A stretch of 64,000 bases of DNA from Gemmatimonadales bacterium (GTDB lineage Bacteria; Gemmatimonadota; Glassbacteria; GWA2-58-10): the NCBI GenBank assembly GCA_024278175.1, contig JAJRTS010000080.1:1-64000 (forward strand). The letters are read 5' to 3'. The notes below the pieces were generated by a model. That model was given only the letters and a program-made list of their open reading frames with translations, was not told where the DNA came from and searched no databases. This document shows, piece by piece, positions 61,036 through 64,000 of the stretch. A program made the position numbers and the translations under genes. The first letter of the stretch is position 1. Each line of letters starts with the position of its first letter.

Positions 61036-62499
61036 CTAGTCCCCGGCAAGCGCCACCCGGCAGCAGACGTTCAGCTCGCGCGCGGCCTTGCCCTCGTTCA
61101 TCCGTCCCACGGGCGTGGTGAGCGGCGCTGAGGTTACTTTTTGCGGGTCCTGTTCGGCCTCGGCGGCAATCGCGATCATCGCCTCGCAAAACTCGTCGAG
61201 GGCCTGCAGGCTTTCGGTCTCTGTCGGCTCGATCATCAGCGCCTCGTGAACGATCAGCGGGAAATAGATCGTCGGCGCGTGGAACCCGTAGTCCAGCAGC
61301 CGCTTGGCAATGTCGAGCGTGCGCACTCCGAGGGCCTTCTGACGGTCTCCGCTGAAGACGCATTCGTGCAGACAGTCACCATCATAGGGTAGCTCGTAGA
61401 CGCCGCTCAGGCGATGGCGAATGTAGTTGGCGTTGAGCACGGCCAGCTCGGAAACGCGCTTGAGGCCCTCGGCTCCGTGCATGCGGATGTAGAGCCAGGC
61501 CCGGACGAGCACGCCGAAATTTCCCAAAAAGCCGTGCAGGCGGCCGATAGCGTCCGGGCGCTTGTAATCAAGGAAGTAACTGCCATCCTCGCCTCGCTCC
61601 ACTGTGGGCGCGGGCAGGAACGGCTCCAGTTTTTCGCCCACTCCCACCGGCCCGGCCCCCGGTCCGCCGCCGCCGTGGGGTGTGCTGAAAGTCTTGTGGA
61701 GGTTGAAATGCATCACGTCCACACCCAGGTCTCCCGGCCTGGCGCGCCCTAACAGGGCGTTGAGATTGGCCCCGTCCATGTAGAGCAGCGCCCCCGCCTC
61801 GTGGAGCATCCGCGCGGCTTTGGGCAGGTCCTTTTCGAACATGCCCAGTGTACTGGGATTGGTCACCATCATCGCCGCCACGTCCTCGTCCACCAGCTTC
61901 CCCAGGCGCTCCAGATCCAGCAGGCCGTCCTCACCGGACTTGAGCACAACCGGCTCGAAGCCGGCGATAGCCAGGCTGGCCGGGTTGGTGCCGTGGGCGT
62001 TGTCGGGGATAATCACCTTGCCGCGGGGATTGCCCTGTTGCTGGTGGTAAGCCCGGACCATCAGCATCCCGGCCAGCTCTCCCTGCGCGCCGGCGGCGGG
62101 CTGGAGCGATACGCGCGTCATGCCGCTGATCTGCTCGAGGTCCCCGGCCAACTGGTGCATCAGACCCAGCGCTCCCTGCACCGCCTGCTCGGGGGCGTGG
62201 GGATGCAGCAGGCCGAACCCGGGCCAGCGGGCGACAGCCTCGTTGATCTTGGGGTTGTGCTTCATCGTGCAGGAACCCAGCGGGTAGAGTCCCTTATCCA
62301 CGTGGTAATTGAGCGTGGAGAGTTGCACGAAATGCCTGATCACGTCGATCTCGGCCAGTTCGGGCAACTCGGGTTGCCTCCGGCGAAGCGCCCAATCGGG
62401 CAGCAGTTGGTCAACAGGTTGTTCAGGCACATCGCAAGCGGGCAGGCTGACTCCCGTGCGGCCGGGCCTGCTGAGGTCATAGATTGTCTTTTCCGCCAT
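61036..62499 (-). CDS. gcvPB: Glycine dehydrogenase (decarboxylating) subunit 2
   Basis: The 487-residue PLP subunit is the C-terminal half of the P-protein of the glycine cleavage system. MHFNLHKTFSTPHGGGGPG contains the PLP Lys. YPLGSCTMKHNPKINEAVA and NAHGTNPASLAIAGFEPV are family signatures. Subunit 1 (GcvPA), GcvT and GcvH are not in the window; they may lie beyond 64 kb. It ends at a clean terminator. Confidence 0.94.
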   Translation of the reverse strand: MAEKTIYDLSRPGRTGVSLPACDVPEQPVDQLLPDWALRRRQPELPELAEIDVIRHFVQLSTLNYHVDKGLYPLGSCTMKHNPKINEAVARWPGFGLLHPHAPEQAVQGALGLMHQLAGDLEQISGMTRVSLQPAAGAQGELAGMLMVRAYHQQQGNPRGKVIIPDNAHGTNPASLAIAGFEPVVLKSGEDGLLDLERLGKLVDEDVAAMMVTNPSTLGMFEKDLPKAARMLHEAGALLYMDGANLNALLGRARPGDLGVDVMHFNLHKTFSTPHGGGGPGAGPVGVGEKLEPFLPAPTVERGEDGSYFLDYKRPDAIGRLHGFLGNFGVLVRAWLYIRMHGAEGLKRVSELAVLNANYIRHRLSGVYELPYDGDCLHECVFSGDRQKALGVRTLDIAKRLLDYGFHAPTIYFPLIVHEALMIEPTETESLQALDEFCEAMIAIAAEAEQDPQKVTSAPLTTPVGRMNEGKAARELNVCCRVALAGD

Positions 62500-62537
62500 C
62501 CCCTTCTCTCTCTTCCTCTCTCTTTTTTAGCGGTAAC

Positions 62538-63218
62538 TCAGATTTCCAGCGAGCCGCCCGGCGGTACCACAACCACCTTGGCCCCGGTCCGGCTCTCAAC
62601 GTCCTGTTTGAACTTGTCCGCGTCCTGGGCGATCAACTCCCAGGTGTTGTAGTGCATCGGCACGACCGTTTTCGGCTGGAGCATCCTCACCGCTTCGAGG
62701 GCGTCGCCGGGGCCCATCGTAAAGTTGTCCCCGATCGGCAGCATGGCCACGTCAATGTCGTTCATCCTGCCGATCAACTCGAACTCCACAGTGAGGCAGG
62801 TATCGCCGGGATGGAAAACCGTTTTCCCGTCGAAATAGAACAGGAAGCCGCAGGGCCAGCAGACCACGGGCGCGCCCTCGATCCCGCCGCCGTGGAAGGC
62901 GGGGGTCAGCTTGACCGCGCCGAACTCGAACCGGCGGTAGCCGCCGATATGCATCGGGTGGTTCTGGACGTCCTGGCTGTCGAGGTAGCCGGCCAGCTCG
63001 TAGGTGGTAACCACCAGCGCACCGCAGCGGCGGGCGATCGGGATCGTATCGCCGATATGGTCGCCGTGGCCGTGAGTGAGCAGGATCGCGTCGCACTCGA
63101 TTGCCTCCGGGTCCACATCGGTCAGCGGGTTGCCCGAGATGAACGGGTCGATCAGCACCTTGTGGCTGCCGGTGTCGATAGAAAAAGCCGAGTGTCCGTA
63201 GTAGGTAAGGCTGGCCAT
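62538..63218 (-). CDS. UPF0173-family metal-dependent hydrolase
   Basis: From ATG 63218 (GGGAG seven bases upstream) the protein has 226 residues, matching UPF0173 (YtkL-like) proteins. ILLTHGHGDHIGD is the HxHxDH metal site of the metallo-beta-lactamase fold, followed by HPGDTCLT and PMHYNTWE. A 330-residue reading from 63530 overlaps tatD and is rejected. Substrate unknown. It is co-oriented with gcvPB 38 bases away. Confidence 0.9.
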   Translation of the reverse strand: MASLTYYGHSAFSIDTGSHKVLIDPFISGNPLTDVDPEAIECDAILLTHGHGDHIGDTIPIARRCGALVVTTYELAGYLDSQDVQNHPMHIGGYRRFEFGAVKLTPAFHGGGIEGAPVVCWPCGFLFYFDGKTVFHPGDTCLTVEFELIGRMNDIDVAMLPIGDNFTMGPGDALEAVRMLQPKTVVPMHYNTWELIAQDADKFKQDVESRTGAKVVVVPPGGSLEI

Positions 63219-63354
63219 CGGTTCGCTCCCTTGTTTCCCGGTTCGGATTTGCCCGCCGCGCACAGGGGCGGTGGCCCGCCGCGCGGGAGGGGGAACGTGC
63301 ATGGGGTCAATATAAAGAATAGGGCGGGGCGGGACAAGGGGAGGAGTCAGAGGG

Positions 63355-64000
63355 TCAGTCCGGGGGCTGGCCGAACAACCTGCAAAAATTATCCGTTGTG
63401 CAGCGGGAAATTTCCTCCACCGTTTCACCCCGTAGCTCCGCCACAACCTGTGCTGTGTGGACCAGCAGCGAGGGCTCGTTGCGCTTGCCGCGCTTCGGTA
63501 CCGGGGCCAGGTAAGGGCAGTCGGTCTCAAGCAGCAGGCGGCTGGCGGGGATAGCGCGCACGATATCAGCTCCTTTGTAATTCTTGAACGTCACCATCCC
63601 GCCGACACTGAAATAGCAGTCGAGCTCGATCAGCGCGGCCAGTTCGCTCTCGTTGCCGCTGTAACAGTGCACCTGCCAGGTTTTTTTATCGTGGGCGTAA
63701 CCGCGGAGTATGGCTATCAGTTCGCCGTAGGCCTCGCGGCAGTGGATCACCAGCGGCAGGGCGTTGCGCGCTGCCAGCTCGATGTGCGCCTCCAGGCTTT
63801 CGATCTGTATGCTCAGGGGACTGTGGTTGTAGTAACGGTCCAGCCCCGTCTCACCGATAGCCACCACCCGCCGGTCGGCGGCGAGGTTGTCGAAAAAATC
63901 GATCAGGCCGGTGCTGTAGTCTTTGGCGTCGTGGGGATGCAGGCCCGCCGTGGCGCTGATTTCCGGGTGGGCGGCGGCGTTTTCCAGTGCGGCCACCGAG
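63355..64000 (-). CDS. tatD: TatD-family metal-dependent hydrolase, N-terminus beyond the window
   Basis: The 213 or so visible residues are the C-terminal part of a TatD DNase-like TIM barrel: TAGLHPHDAKDY, VAIGETGLDRYYN with the metal-binding Glu, LPLVIHCREAYGELI, and LLLETDCPYLAPVPKRGKRNEP. The N-terminal DxHxH strand lies outside, and the frame is open to the last base, so the apparent GTG start at 63996 is only a window edge effect. Confidence 0.92.
   Translation of the reverse strand, partial: SVAALENAAAHPEISATAGLHPHDAKDYSTGLIDFFDNLAADRRVVAIGETGLDRYYNHSPLSIQIESLEAHIELAARNALPLVIHCREAYGELIAILRGYAHDKKTWQVHCYSGNESELAALIELDCYFSVGGMVTFKNYKGADIVRAIPASRLLLETDCPYLAPVPKRGKRNEPSLLVHTAQVVAELRGETVEEISRCTTDNFCRLFGQPPD

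Overview
The window looks like a chromosomal segment of an uncultured, GC-rich (about 60% by eye), Gram-negative-type bacterium. Evidence for a diderm lifestyle is indirect: lipobox-bearing lipoproteins, a SPOR-domain protein, a class A penicillin-binding protein and separate SecD and SecF. Secreted carbohydrate-active proteins, dockerin-like C-termini and SusB-like GH97 chemistry suggest a polysaccharide degrader, possibly in the FCB superphylum or a candidate phylum such as Latescibacterota or Glassbacteria. That placement is inference; no rRNA or other phylogenetic marker was analysed. There is no rRNA, tRNA, CRISPR array, prophage or autonomous insertion sequence.

Layout. 1-2.6 kb: tandem dockerin-bearing secreted paralogs. 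2.7-10.3 kb (minus): SPOR protein, cupin, AT-rich alpha/beta hydrolase, PBP1A, an unknown membrane protein and a stand-alone AICAR transformylase. 10.3-17.3 kb: a DUF5060/DUF4038-type glycosidase, a 1426-residue GH42-like secreted protein and a coupled methyltransferase. 17.5-25.3 kb: nitroreductase, Rrf2 regulator with a probable operator, two-lobed esterase, lipoprotein, secDF. 25.5-28.6 kb: a tightly overlapping GT2 / ParB-like / spore-photoproduct-lyase-like operon. 28.8-32.4 kb: SGNH hydrolase, accA, amidohydrolase. 32.6-39.3 kb: a six-gene operon (CE7 esterase, Gfo/Idh/MocA dehydrogenase, CapK-type adenylate-forming enzyme, DUF362 protein, 105-residue unknown, GT4). 39.4-44.3 kb (minus): galE, then an ion-transport group (TrkA-C membrane protein, beta-lactamase/propeller fusion, voltage-sensor K+ channel with a zinc-ribbon tail). 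44.4-48.8 kb: esterase, SMP-30 and GH97. 49-51.7 kb: rlmN and glyS. 52-54.5 kb: MFS-HEAT fusion, followed by a strongly AT-rich putative PD-(D/E)XK nuclease and a serine hydrolase. 57-64 kb (minus): hydroxyacid dehydrogenase, TIM-barrel protein, rpe, lipoate ligase, gcvPB, UPF0173 hydrolase and the 3' part of tatD.

The most distinctive non-coding content is a set of dispersed elements. (1) A roughly 205-bp MITE-like family with terminal and internal inverted repeats has three full copies (12.0, 28.6, 52.0 kb), one truncated copy (60.9 kb) and one or two shrunken derivatives (9.0, 58.2 kb). Two full copies are flanked by 7-8 bp direct repeats that look like target-site duplications. (2) Two palindromic elements (17.4 and 48.9 kb) have perfect 22-23 bp arms around exactly 44-nt G-rich loops; the arms differ between copies but remain perfectly self-complementary. 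(3) C/G-run hairpin repeats occur at 7.7, 8.9, 39.3 and 50.2 kb, a TIR-bounded element at 22.0 kb, and a near-perfect hairpin in the galE leader.

Functionally, the genes mix housekeeping (PurH transformylase, AccA, SecDF, RlmN, GlyRS, Rpe, glycine cleavage P-protein with a lipoate ligase nearby) with accessory polysaccharide degradation and surface glycan assembly. Starts were moved inward from the longest open frame wherever a Shine-Dalgarno sequence or signal peptide clearly supported it; each case is noted.
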